Part shown: positions 49,859-61,934 of the stretch, piece by piece | How the letters are laid out: each line of letters opens with the position of its first letter | Position numbering within the stretch: the stretch's first letter is position 1 | The notes under the pieces: generated by a model | Seen by the model: only the letters and a program-made list of their open reading frames with translations | Told to the model about the DNA's origin: nothing | Databases searched by the model: none | Assembly: GCF_037038585.1 (NCBI RefSeq) | Contig: NC_092520.1 | Span: 119,333,001-119,397,000, forward strand | Length of the DNA stretch: 64,000 bases | DNA from: Patagioenas fasciata | Lineage: Eukaryota > Chordata > Aves > Columbiformes > Columbidae | Reading direction: 5' to 3' | Translations under genes and position numbers: made by a program

Positions 49859-52646
49859 GCTATCTACTGAAAATAACAAAAAGTATTAAATTATATTTTT
49901 CTTAATAAATTTTTAAGATACAAAATAATTACTGTAATTTTTAAAGACATATGAGCCAACTATGCACTATGTAGGTCTCTTCGGTTTTAAGTGGGTTTTA
50001 AGTTCCAGAGCAAGCACATAAAATCATTGATTTGATGCTTCTGTCTTGCCTTTGATAAACACCATGGACTTCCTCTTCTTTTCTCTTCCTCCTTTTCTGA
50101 AAGTTGGACCTTCATCAGCCTAGCACCATTGAATCCACAAGCTTCGCTCAGTGGTGCACCTGCACATAGATAATAAAGTACAAATGCCACAAGATTACAG
50201 AGAGGTGGGCAGAAACCAAATCTTTATGATAAGAGTAACAGTATGTGGGAATTGTTTATGAGTGCTACTGTTCAGACCGCATCTGTATCAAACTGTAGCA
50301 GTGAACAGGCATATAGACTGGCTCTTGCTTTGAGCCTCCTTTCTTGTGTACAGAAGAACTTGTTAGAAGTGTAAGTGCCTCTTTCCTCTTTTTCTGCTTC
50401 CCCCAACCCAGCTATATTGGCTGTACCCAGGGGCTCAGGTGTTCAGTACTCAGCTGTGGATTATTGTACTCTCTTTGCAGGACAGAGGGAAGTTTGTAGT
50501 CACCCTGTTGGACAGTTTGACTTCATAAGTGTAAACTGCTTTATTGTATATTCAACAGATAATTTAAAGAATACATTTAAAAAAATAGCATAACGGCGAG
50601 AAAAGATGCTTTATTTCTGATTAGGGTTAGGAAATGAGAATCTTCTATCTTCTGGACTGCTACACCTGCAAAGATGTGTAAACATGGTTTGCAAATGGTT
50701 AGGCATGTATCTTTCCTTAACAAATAACTATCAGTTGTTTTTATAGATACATAAAGAAAAGCTCTTTGACAGAGAGCAAATTATTATTTTGTATTGCAGC
50801 TGGAATATTTCCTGGATCTGGGATTACCACATAATGTTTTCAAGTGGTTGTAAAATACAGCCCTTGCCTAAAGCACAGAACGTAACTTTTTGTCTTGTGA
50901 ATGTTAACATCTGTTGGGAAACTGTTGCAGGCTTTTTCTCTCTGCTGAGGAATTCCTAACTATATCAGTTCATTGGCATTTAAGAGCAGCACAAGATCAT
51001 ACTGTAACAGGTGCCGGAGGCGACTATGCAGTGTCAGTTATTTTCTTATTTGAATATGAAATGTAAGTTCTGCCTTCAGCTGCTTCCTTTTTATCCTCTG
51101 TTTATACTAGGTTAGGCTATTGCTGTGCGAGATGGAGCTAACTTCTAATTGAAGATGGTTACTTCAGTTGCTCAGTTTTGACTGGCTACAAGCATACCTA
51201 CCTCAGTGTGGAGGATTAAGGCTGTAAAACAAAAAGTAGTTAAGAGAAATTTCTTTCAGGGAAATGGTATGCGGTTGTTTTCCCCTACTACAATATTCGC
51301 ACTCAAGTCTGAGAAAGATCAAGTTAAAACAGGTTGTCACGCTGCACCATGTTTTTGCATGCATTGTTTTGAAAACTGACCTTTTAGTTGTTTTTTTTGA
51401 CCTGTTCTGGCTTCACTCAAGATTTCTTCCTCCATGCTCTGCTTTCTGAAAAATCTTTGGGATTCCCTTTTTAAACATAACTGAGCTTCTACAATAATGA
51501 TGTCTGGGTTGCTGCTTTCAGCCTAGACTGATACCAGCTTTGCCACTTACGGTGCAAGTATTTTTTTGCAAGTATAGTGAAAAGCGAGAAGCCATGGTGG
51601 AATAATTTGACATGGGCTTTTAGTATGTTGCTTGTTTTTGTTTTTGTTTTAGCTCAGCTACTTCCCACTTCTCTCATTGCTTCCCTTTTCTGTTCACACA
51701 GGCAATGGAAAAAAAATCCTTCTTATGGATTTTTGTGTTAGGGTTGTTTTTGTACAACATGAAACTTAAGTTCCTGACTGGATTGGGACCTTCTCTTTTT
51801 GCAGTGAGGAGCCGGCCAAAATGTCTCAGTCTGTAGCCTTTGTTGTCATCCTTTGCCAAGGTTCTGTGAAAAAGCATCAAGTTCTCTTAGAGCTGCTCGT
51901 GAAACATAGTGTCTTGGCACAGCACCCTTCTACCCACTAGCTAAAATCCCAGACCCTGTGGAGTGTGTCTCTAGATGTGTGGGTGAGTGGAGAAACAGTG
52001 AGGTTATGGTGTTACTATGGTAATATTCTAAACTACTGGGGCTTAACAGGGTCTTTAGTCACTGCTTTAACTTTATAATGGAATCTTTGCCTTCAGTATT
52101 GTTTGCTTGTGCCTCAGAATGAAACAGCTGAATTCAGTCATGTTTTGGATGTGTTATCATGCTGGTGGCTACTGGACTATTGGCTGTTCCTTTGTGTTTG
52201 AGAGAAACAGTTATACTCTCTATGATTTCCATTTAAAAGTGGGGTATTCAAACTGCTTTTTCCTGTTCTCAAGCGACCTTTGCTATACTTTCCTTAGCCC
52301 ACAGTCTCAGCTGTAACATGCATGCTGCAGTTATATCTCCTTTTTTCTGTTCTTCAGTCTTCATCTGGCACCTCTGAGCAGTAGCGTGTGTTATAAGCTG
52401 GCTTTAATTTAAAAGTTGTATAATTGAGGCACCTTAAATAGTTTATTTTGGGAGGTGTTATTGCCTACAGCATAATAGATTTTTAACAGAGGCAGTCACA
52501 GATCCACTAACCCCTAAATTAGGCATTCACTTTTTTTCAGATGAGATGGAAAAAATAGTTGAATGTTTTTGCACATTGTGATAGGTGTATTTCGTATGGT
52601 CTGAAGTAATGAGAGCTTTTGCTCTCTAAGTGCAAAACAAAGATCA

Positions 52647-53451
52647 ATGGGCTGGTGGGTAGTTGTATGAGGTTTAATAAGGCCAAGTGCCAGGTCCTGC
52701 ACTTGGATCACAACAACCCCAGGCAATGCTACAGACTTGGGGAAGAGTGGCTGGAAAGCTGTGTGGAGGAAAAGGACCTGGGGGTGTTGGTCAGCATTCA
52801 GCTGAACATGAGTCAGCAGGGTGCCCAGGTGGCCAAAAAGGCCAACAGCATCCTGGCTTGTATCAGCAGTAATGTGGCCAGCAGGACTAAAGAAGTGATC
52901 ATCCCCCTGTACTCAGCACTGGTGAGGTTGCACCTTGAATCCTGTGTCTAGTTTTAGGCCCCTCACTACAAGAAAGACATTGAGGTGCTGGAGTGAGTTG
53001 AGAGGAGGACAATGGATCTGGTGAGGGGCCTGGAGCACAAGTCTGATGAGGAGCAGCTGAGGGAACTGGGGCTGTTCAGTCTGGAGAAAAGGAGGCTGAG
53101 GGGAGACCTTAATCAGTCTTTGCAACTACCTGAAAGGAGGCTGTAGCATGGAGGGGGTTGGTCTCTTCTCCCAAGTAACAAGCAAAAAGACAAGAGGAAA
53201 TGCCCTCAAGTTGTGCCAGAGGAGGTTTACATTGGATATTACGAAAAATTTCTACATGGAAAGGGCTGTCAGGCTTTGAAACAGGCTGCCCAGGGAAGTG
53301 GTGGAATCGCCATCCCTGGAGACATTTAAAAGACATATAGATGAGGTTCTCAGGGACGTGGTTCAGAGGTGGATTTGGTAGTTCTAGGTTAATGGTTGGA
53401 CTTGATGTTCTTGAAGGCCTTTTCCAACCTAAACCGTTCTGTTCTATTCTA
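52647..53451 (+). mobile_element. CR1 LINE copy in HERC2 intron 3, sense orientation
   Basis: About 800 bp of CR1 in sense with HERC2. It encodes the conserved C-terminal reverse-transcriptase region (for example [18 protein letters not shown] and [15 protein letters not shown]), continues through the GLEH and KRRLRG blocks, and ends with TTTTCCAACCTAAACCG and TTCTATTCT at the 3' terminus. The frame is stopped by TAG codons at 52949-52951 and 52955-52957 and TGA at 52994-52996. It is very similar to the inverted copy at 60750-61934; bases 52739-52835 are identical to the complement of 61350-61446. Confidence 0.95.
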
Positions 53452-54589
53452 GGTGGGGTTGTGGTGAGTCTGTGATAGACTGCTATCAGATGTGCCCTGC
53501 CTGGCTAAAGCTCTAAACCTCTTGCTTTTTATTGTCTTCTGAAATGTGCTGGTAAAAATGTATATAAATTTGGTGTGTAGGGGGAGAGACAGGAAGAAAG
53601 ACAAAATTCTTATGCTTCTCTTGCTTGTTGTGGCTGGGACATTTGGTGGTAGAGTCTCTGTGGACTAAGTTGGCAGGCAGGAATAGAGGAACAATCATTT
53701 TAAAGAGCCTCGTGAAAATGGCTAGAACTAAACTCTTCATGAGCAAGTTACAAATGCTGGACTTGAGAAATTTTTGGGGATATTTTTAGACAACATCAGG
53801 GTGAAGAAAACAGTTGCCAATGTGGCCCTTAATTGCAAGGCTATCTTGTACATTGAACTGGCTGGAGTTATGAATATGGAAATCCATATCCTCAATGTGA
53901 ATAAGGAGAGATTTCCAGCTGTCTGGTTCTACCGTGTTTAGAAAATTGGGACTTTCATGCAGACTCTGATTACAGAGATAAGTGACTAATTTCTGTGTTC
54001 TATATGAAAGTAATCTCAAAAGGATTGCAAATGCTGTTTTGTTGCTTGGGCAGAAAGTGGTGGTATTATTTTCATTACTTGCTGGTAATTACTAAGATGC
54101 TAGATACATTACAGATATTGAAGTACTGCTGCATAAAATTAGCATAAATGCCAATATATAACTCTCCTTGATTTTGAAATTAAGGCAATTGCTATCTGTT
54201 TTTCTGTTGGAAATGGAACATGAAAACAAATAAGTACTGCAGAAATGCTGATAGTTGGGAGCAAAATCTGACTTAAAGTCCATTCTTTGTGATCCTTTCC
54301 AAGTCTTACATGACAGTATTGATGTTAAATGTTCATCCTCCCTAGGAGGTTACACCAGTGATTACTGGATTCTAAGGTCACTGTGTTATGAAATGTAACA
54401 TGAGACCTAACATCTGTGTGTTAACGTGTTACACTACTTCCCCCACCCTGTGATCTTCATGATCTTCATATTGCTGCAAACTTGTGGGCTAGGCATTTCA
54501 CCTTTACACGTCTAATTGGTTAATAGAACTGAATTCAAGGAGGAAGAAGCCTAACTGGTCTTTTTTTATCCCCCCCTTTTTTTCATTAG

Positions 54590-54727
54590 ATGATAGCACT
54601 GAATGCCAAACTGCATTGAAGAAAGAAGAGCAAAATGACAAAGAAAAGAAGGATGAAGAAGAGACTCCACCGCCCACTTACAGGGCCAAATCGATTGTTG
54701 AGAGTTGGGTGTGGGGCAAACAACCAG
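54590..54727 (+). CDS. HERC2: HERC2 exon 4
   Basis: The exon completes a split Asp codon and adds 45 more residues plus one base. It encodes residues 63-108, including a highly charged stretch (KKEEQNDKEKKDEEE), then TPPPTYRAKSIVESWVWGKQ and P. The charged stretch and the RAKSI...SWVWGKQP block match mammalian HERC2; the first dozen residues (STECQTALKKEE) are more divergent. The acceptor is ATTAG at 54585-54589 behind a T/C-rich tract, and the donor is GTATTA from 54728, weaker than the others. The downstream intron is phase 1. The exon lies between two inverted CR1 copies. Confidence 0.95.
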
Positions 54728-57559
54728 GTATTACAGTTGTTTTGGTCATTCTCAGTGAAGCATTCTGTATTCTATATTGATCGCTACTTTTGTAGCATCA
54801 GGAAGGAATTGGATCAAATGTACTTGCTGACAGATGCATCTGTTAGGTTAGTGGAATAAGTTGGATAAGTGGTTAGCTGTGATTCAAGTTATACATTTAC
54901 TATAATTACTTTCAGATTTAATTAGACTTGTGACTTGAAGAGCCAATTTGCACTTTTCATGCTGCTTGAAGGGATGGTAAACTGACTTGGAACAAATGCA
55001 GTTATTACAGTGAAATGCCTTCAGAATATTTCTTTCCAGTCGCACACGCTAAAAAGAAATTGCTTGGTTTCTGAAGCCTGAATTTTCTACAGGCAATAAA
55101 GGTTTAGTAGGTGATTTTTCTTTTTGATTTCATGGTCTGGTGGATAAGTTTGAGTGAATCATGGGAAGAAGGTTGGTTCAATTAACTGTCTGTCCTGACC
55201 TTTGCTGACAGTAATCTCACCTATGACGGCAGTGGAAAAATGGTTTGTGTGTTTACATCTTCATGTGTGGCTCTATAAAATACTCATTTTGATATCGAAG
55301 CCAGTTGAAGTTCATGGCTGTTATTGTTGCAGAGCAGCAATTCATTGCCTAAAATTGTCCATGTCCAAAAATAGCAGATCAGAAGAAGCTTCACTTCAGT
55401 GGCTTGTTTTACGGTTCTGGTTGGTGCATGATACTGCCTGATTCACGTGTTGGCATGTACGAACTTCGGAGATATCTGTTGTGCCCCTTTTGCTTTCCCC
55501 TCACCCCGAAGCACGTGTAGATCCGTGGGAAAAGTATTGTCTCTTCAGCACTGGAATCTGCATCTGTGTGGCCCTGTGTGCTAGGAAAGCTCTTTGGTTC
55601 GGTTAGGCAGAGGTCAGTTGCCAGTTTTCTGTACTCTGTGCCAGCCAGCTTGCCCCCTTTGCGTAAGGACAGCAGGACAGATGGACTTGCTGTCACTCTA
55701 GTAGCGGGACAGAATTTTGCAGTGTAGGAGGAATGAAAAGAATTGCCACTACAGTGGAAGGGGGAGCAAGAATTGCCTGTGTTGAAGAAATGTTAAGATG
55801 AAGGTCATATTAATTTTGTTTTATATTTTTATTTAGAGTTTGTTACTGAAGAGTAAAATAACTGTTTTATAAAATGCTAATCTAAATGCCAAGTATCTTA
55901 CCAAATTTCTTCTACCTGACCGAGGTGTTTGAGAGAAGACTTGACCTTTAAGTTCACCCTCCGATTATTTATTACAAATTGAAAAAAAATTTAAAAATAA
56001 AGGGATATGTGTGTGTTTGGAGTTTTCAGAAGTAAATAACTTACGCTCTTGTAGTTACTTTTAGTGCTTATATATAGTATGGCACACATATGGATACTTA
56101 TTCTAGAAATCACTTACGAAGAATTTATCTAATAAATTTGTATTCCTTGGACTCTGTTACCATATGTGCTTGAAGCTTGCATCACCTAGCTGTGACATAC
56201 AAATCCTTAAACAATACTACAAACACAATTGCAGTTTATTTATAGAAGTGTTAGCAGGTGGATTTTGTTCATGACTGTCGGTGACTTAGTTTTGTATTTG
56301 TCAGAAATATAGCTAACAGCTGCCTTTTGGGTCATCCTAGTTTTTCGTCGTGGTAATTAATTTTGAAAAAAATACAGAGAATCACTTCAATTTTGATACT
56401 CTGTATAAGTGTTTTATAAAATGAGGAAAACTGTTTTAAGCTTTTCTTCTGTCATCCTCCATAAAAATAAAATGAACCTTAGAACATTTGCCTGTCAAAA
56501 GCATGAAGGAACTTTTCAAAAGGAGAATTGTTTCTTACATATATTGTTCCTGATCAAGTAAGAATTAAAGACTTACTATGTTTTCATTTATGTTTTGTAT
56601 GCCTTTACAAGTAAGGTATTAATTTGGAGATGTGACCTTGGAGTTATTTTACAAAAAGAACTGAAGAGGAATTTCAAGTGTGTTTCAGGTCAATACTGTG
56701 AACTATTTCTACTGAATTTAGTGATTTACAGCCTTACATTATGAAAATAGTATCTAGACATTTGACAGTGTATATCTATGTTTCAGAAGTACTGTAATAC
56801 AATCTTATTTTACCCAGAAGTGTGGAGGGTTGAACTTGAACAGGCTAATCCAGGTCAGTGGTTCTTGTGACATCCCTCCCCCACGAGGGCTGAGAAATTC
56901 TGAGAACATAGAAAAACCCCTGCTCATAAAATGTGTTGAGAAGCAGTGCTTTTTGACACCGCCCTCCCCCCCCTCTCCGTTTTGTTATCCTGGCACAAGT
57001 TCAGAGAAGCAAAATGCTTTTCCTAGTTCTAATTTATGCTGAGATCACTGCTCTGCCAGAACAGAGCAAAGAGGTCATAGCTTTTTTTGGGAATGGTCTT
57101 ATTATGCCAAGTACTGTAAAAATGCGTAAGGTAGTAATAAATACACGGATAAGTCATTATTTGACTTCAAAGTGATTTTCCTTCTCTCTTGAACCTTAGT
57201 GTTCATCAATTTCATATTCAGCTATTAACTGATGTCAGTGTTTTACTAGTCAGGCCTCATTTTTGACATGAGTACATCTTTAAAACATCTCCCCCTTATC
57301 CTATTCCTACCAGGTTGTGTGTTCTTTTACCAGGTGTTCTGGTTCTTCCTAGAAATCTTGTTTTACTACTTTCAGAAGTTTCCTGAAAATTTTTGGTTTT
57401 TAGTATCTTACATGATTGGGAGAGAAGTCCAAGTGTTCGACTCTGGATATGGGAGGAAAAGAGGAAGCCCTTTGAAGTGGTTGATCAAACCTTACAGAAA
57501 ATAGACCAGTATTTAATTTTCTTTGGCTTCTTTTCCTTAGTCATGATATACTTGAGGTC

Positions 57560-58085
57560 GTTTATATTGAGTCAGACCAAAGGGCAGTCTAGTCCAATGT
57601 CTTGACTGCAGCAGCATAAATAACAGTAGCCAAGTGAATAATTAGGTCCAGTGTTTATGACACACTATCTGTAGCCTATAGACTTTGAGCTAGAGGTGGT
57701 GATATGGGGGAATGTGAATGTGTGTTTGGATCTCCCTACCCCCTTTTATTTTTCTGGAGCATATGTGTGCAAGGCATAAGGTCTTTAATACTTTTGATGT
57801 TGGTTTTTTTTTCCTATTAATTGTCTAGTCCCTTTTGAACATTTTGAACTTTTAGCATCCACAGTTATGTGTAGCAAAGAGCTTTGTAATTCAGCTGTTT
57901 ATCATATGAATGTTATCTCCTCCTAGTCCTTGACTTCATTTTGGCATCTGTTGGTTTCATCTGATGCCATGTTATTCTTCTACTGTGAGAGGTACTGAGT
58001 GGATGTTCCTTACTTGTCTTCCCCAACACCGGTGGGGTGATTTTTATTGTGTTTTAAGAATTCTGTCATAATCACCCCCAAGTTG
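57560..58085 (-). mobile_element. Ancient, highly diverged CR1 remnant (antisense)
   Basis: TTGAGTCAGACCAAAGGGCA followed by GTCTAGTCCAATGTCTTGAC resembles the 3' region of old amniote CR1 lineages that are abundant in turtles and crocodilians. Further echoes occur in the expected order: TCTAGTCCCTTTTGAAC near 57825, TAGCATCCACAGTTATG near 57855, and TTCTGTCATAATCACCCCC near 58061. Gaps and substitutions are many, so the borders are approximate. Confidence 0.6.
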
Positions 58086-60749
58086 TTTCTTTCCCTTGCT
58101 GAAGATCTTATTTTGTGCAACTTAATTGTATACTATTTGAAGCTATTCCAAACACTTAGTTCTTCTTTCTGTGTTTTTTGTTTATTTGATTGTTTTTCTA
58201 TATTTTTATGCCCAGGATGATGGCTTGGGAACTGTATGTACTAATTCAGCTGTGAGTACCTCATTGGTTTCATGAAGTGTCATAATGATCTCTGGTTTTC
58301 ATTCTGTCTGTCTTGATACCCTGTTTATCCAGCTGCTGTTGTACGGTGGAGCAATTTCTTCTTGGAACTACCCTGCTGTAGTGCCAAGATTTCGTTCCTG
58401 AGTGGAAGGTTGTTTGGAGCCCCTTATAACAGGGAAAACTGGAATTTTGTTTCACTTGCTCATAAATGGACATCTACTGTTTTTTTGCTCACTTAATTGC
58501 TTGCATATTTTTGCAGTTGGCTGTCACTGTTTCTAATGTAGTACCAACAGACTTAATGATCTAAATGTTTGTCTCCATTTCCACACAATTTATGCATGTA
58601 TGCAACAGCAGAGAAACTTACACAGGTTTCTGTGGGACTTGCTGTTGTTACTGCTCCTAAGCATATATCTGCTAGTTTTTCATAGTCTCTGATGCATTCC
58701 ATATGTGTCTCTATCAGCATTAAGGGTTCCAACCCTTCACATTTAATATATAACACTATTAGGTGTTTAGAAATGTCTTCAGTGCACCATGTCTTTGTAG
58801 ATATACAATCTGAGAGATTTCAGTATTTTTGACTTTGATTCAAAAGTGCAGCTTTCACTTAGAGATGAGTCCTGTTCTTTTTTTTTTTTTTTTTTGTTGA
58901 CTTCAGGTAAATTTTATTTCTTGAAAAAACAGAAACAGCTCAACTGTGACTGTGTTTAAAAGGTTAACTTCAAAAACTGTTAAATAGCTTATGTTTCAAA
59001 CACACTTGGTCTAATTTCATGTGTTTAAGATAGCAAATATTGTATAACTACAGACAGTTACTTTAAATTCACCTTAACAACTATCTGACTAGAAAATGCT
59101 ACTTTCTACTTGAAATTTCAGTAGGCATGCTACTGTTCTGTTTCCCTTGTAGGTCAAAATAGTAAATGAGAAAATAATCTTAATGCAACTATCCTTGAAT
59201 GAATAAGCAATCAACAGTTGAAGTGGGAATATTATTTTCTTGTGTAGTCGGATCTGCTTTATATTAAAAGTGAATTAAGCCATTATGCTGGTAAATCAGT
59301 GTCATGATGTAACACTTCTGGGATTTCTTCATGTATGAGTGAGAACTTGTTTGCAGACAGTGCTGCATTTTGTTTTTCAAATACTGCTATGTAGCTGATT
59401 GCACTAAGAAATGCTTTAGAAGCAATACCTAAGGAGGCAGGTTAAAATTACCCATGTGAATTCCAGGAGAAGTTGTTGAGATACATGTCACTACCAACAA
59501 CAGTCAGATCTTTCTGTGTTTGCTTAGTGAGAGAGGAGACATGTAGAACTTTCATCAAAGGGCCTTGTTAGGACTGTTAGACAATTATATCTAAATCTGA
59601 ACTGTGTACAAAAATCATTAAAAGCAGTTGTGGCATTGAAAAAAACTCCATTTTTAACCTCCTTTATAGTAACATTTTCTAGTTTTATAAAACTTCTAGA
59701 TCAATACTTTCAAGTTTACATTCAGAAATGATGATAAAAGAGTGATTCAATCAAGGGGTGAAATTTGACCTGCTCTGTTTTACATTCCACTTCTCAGAAC
59801 TCCTTCATCCCTGTTTTACTTTGACTTTCTTACCACTTGGAACAGATTTTAACTCACATATTTCTCCCTCTCCCCCCCTCAGCTTGAAAGCTGTTGTCCA
59901 GCTCCGAGTATCTGTTGGGTTGCTGTTTATGCTCTTCAGTGGTATGTTTAAGTGTGTGTTTATTTTTCCCACACACACAAGCTCAATTCTTGCTATTTTC
60001 TTCTGTGCATGAGTATTTGAGCATCAGTTTAAATAAGTTTTCCTTGCAATATAAAACTTAGAAAATTAAGTACCCAGCCACAAAATGAGAGGCATTCTGA
60101 ATGTGCATGCAACTGCTGATTGTTTCCCCTGCTGAATACTAATAAGGTGAGTTCTGCTGATGGACATCTTTTGAATAGGGGCGCAGACAGAAAGAAGCTA
60201 AAAGCTAAAGTCCTTTTAGGAATTACATTGTTTGTTGGTATAAAATAACTTTGGGAACATTTTTAGCTTTATTTCTGAAATAAATTACGTTAATGTGATT
60301 GCATTTTTGTCTTTCACTCTAACTTTCGAACCCATTCGTTCTGTAGGGGTGTCTTGCAGGGCCATTAGATACCTGTAAGACAAGCCAGCCGCATCCTCTG
60401 TCTGCCCTTTGTCCGGTGGAAATACTACATAGTGGAAAGGGAAAGAGGAGACAAAACAGGAAAATCTCTAGGAAATGAGAGCACATTAATTCTGCTGCTG
60501 ACAGGAATGTGTACTCACTATAACAGTAGATTATTGCCAAATTCTGTTTGAAATATGTTTTGCATTTTTAGGTCTGAAATCTCTCCACACCATAACATCC
60601 ATATTTACCTTTACTAAAGCTTGTGATGCAACGGAAGTCGTTGAAACTTTTCAGTTTGATATTGGCATTTTTAAGGCCCTTAACTTACTCATTAGAAGCT
60701 TATGTTGTGCCCTACAAGAGCTAATGGAATAAGTGTAAAGAAATAATTT

Positions 60750-61934
60750 AGAATCATGGAATAATTTTGGTTGGAAGAGATCCTTAAGATCATAAGGTCC
60801 AACCATAACCTAATACTGTCACTAAGCCATATCCTTAAGCACCTCATCTATACATGGTTTAATCACCGCCAGGGATGGTGACTCAAACACTTTCCTGGGC
60901 AGCCTGTTCCAATGCCTGATAGCCCTTTCCATGTAGAAATTTTTCCTAATATCCAATCTGAACCTTTCCTTGAGCAACTTGAGGCCATCTCGTCCTATTA
61001 CTTGCTACTTGGGAGAAGAGACCAATCCCCTCCATGCTACAGCCTCCTTTCAGGTAGTTGGAGACAGCAATAAGGTCTCCTCCCTTCAGCCTCCTTTTCT
61101 CCAGACTGAACAGCCCCAGTTCCCTCAGCTGCTCCTCATCAGACTTGTGCTCCAGGCCCCTCACCAGATTCATTGTCCTCCTCTCAACTCACTCCAGCAC
61201 CTCAATGTCTTTCTTGTAGTGAGGGGCCTAAAACTGAACACAGGATTTGAGGTGCGGCCCCACTGGCACTGAGTACAGGGCGACAATCACTTCTCTAGTC
61301 CTGCTGGCCACACTATTTCTGATACAAGCCAGGATGCTGTTGGCCTTTCTGGCCACCTGGGCACCCTGCTGACTCATGTTCAGCTGAATGCTGACCAACA
61401 CCCCCAGGTCCTTTTCCTCCACACAGCTTTCCAGCCACTCTTCCCCGAGCCTGTAGCGTTGCCTGGGGTTGTTGTGACCCAAATGCAGGACCTGGCACTT
61501 GGCCTTATTAAACATCATACAACTGGCCTCAGCCCATTGATCCAGCTGGTCCAGATCCCTCTGTGTGACCTTCCTACCCACCAGCAGATCAGCATGCCTG
61601 CCAACTTGGTGTCATCTACAAACTTACGAAGGGTCCACTCAATGCCCTCAACCAGATGATTGATAAAGAGATTAAACAGAACTGGCCCCAATACTGAGCC
61701 CTGGGGAACACCACTCATGACCGGCCGCCAACTGGATTTGGTTCCGTTTACCACAACTCTTTGGGCCTGGCCCTCTAGCCAGTTCTTTATCCATCACAGA
61801 GTACAGCCATCCAGGCCATGAACTGCCAGCTTCTCCAGAAGAATGCTGCGGGGTACGGTGTCAAAGTACTGAAGTCTAGGTATACAGCATCGACAGTCTT
61901 TCCTTCACCTGCTAAGCAGGTCACCTTGTCATAG
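60750..61934 (-). mobile_element. CR1 LINE copy with reverse-transcriptase domain remains
   Basis: About 1.2 kb of antisense CR1, the longest in the window. The 3' end is at the left (AGAATCATGGAATAATTTTG, TCCAACCATAACC). The minus-strand frame 61515-61754 carries the LINE RT signature [20 protein letters not shown] and then [10 protein letters not shown], in which the catalytic-motif Ala of the usual FADD is Val. The frame 61228-61581 covers the C-terminal RT region and stops at TAG (61230-61228). A further in-frame TGA is at 61191-61189. The 5' end is truncated, with no ORF1. It is antisense to HERC2. Confidence 0.95.

Larger units (their letters stand above)
47659..54589 (+). other. HERC2: HERC2 intron 3
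   Basis: A 6.9-kb phase-1 intron with a 37-bp tandem duplication at 47861-47934, an antisense CR1 (49631) and a longer sense CR1 (52647-53451). It ends in a long T/C tract before ATTAG. No other gene was recognised. Confidence 0.8.

Noticed and set aside
52619..52951. A 110-codon frame that could be called a gene
   Set aside because: It is the decayed reverse-transcriptase C-terminus of a CR1 copy, not a host gene.
61228..61754. Minus-strand frames with reverse-transcriptase signatures, possibly an active element
   Set aside because: The element is 5'-truncated, lacks ORF1 and the N-terminal part of ORF2, and has stops, so it cannot be autonomous.
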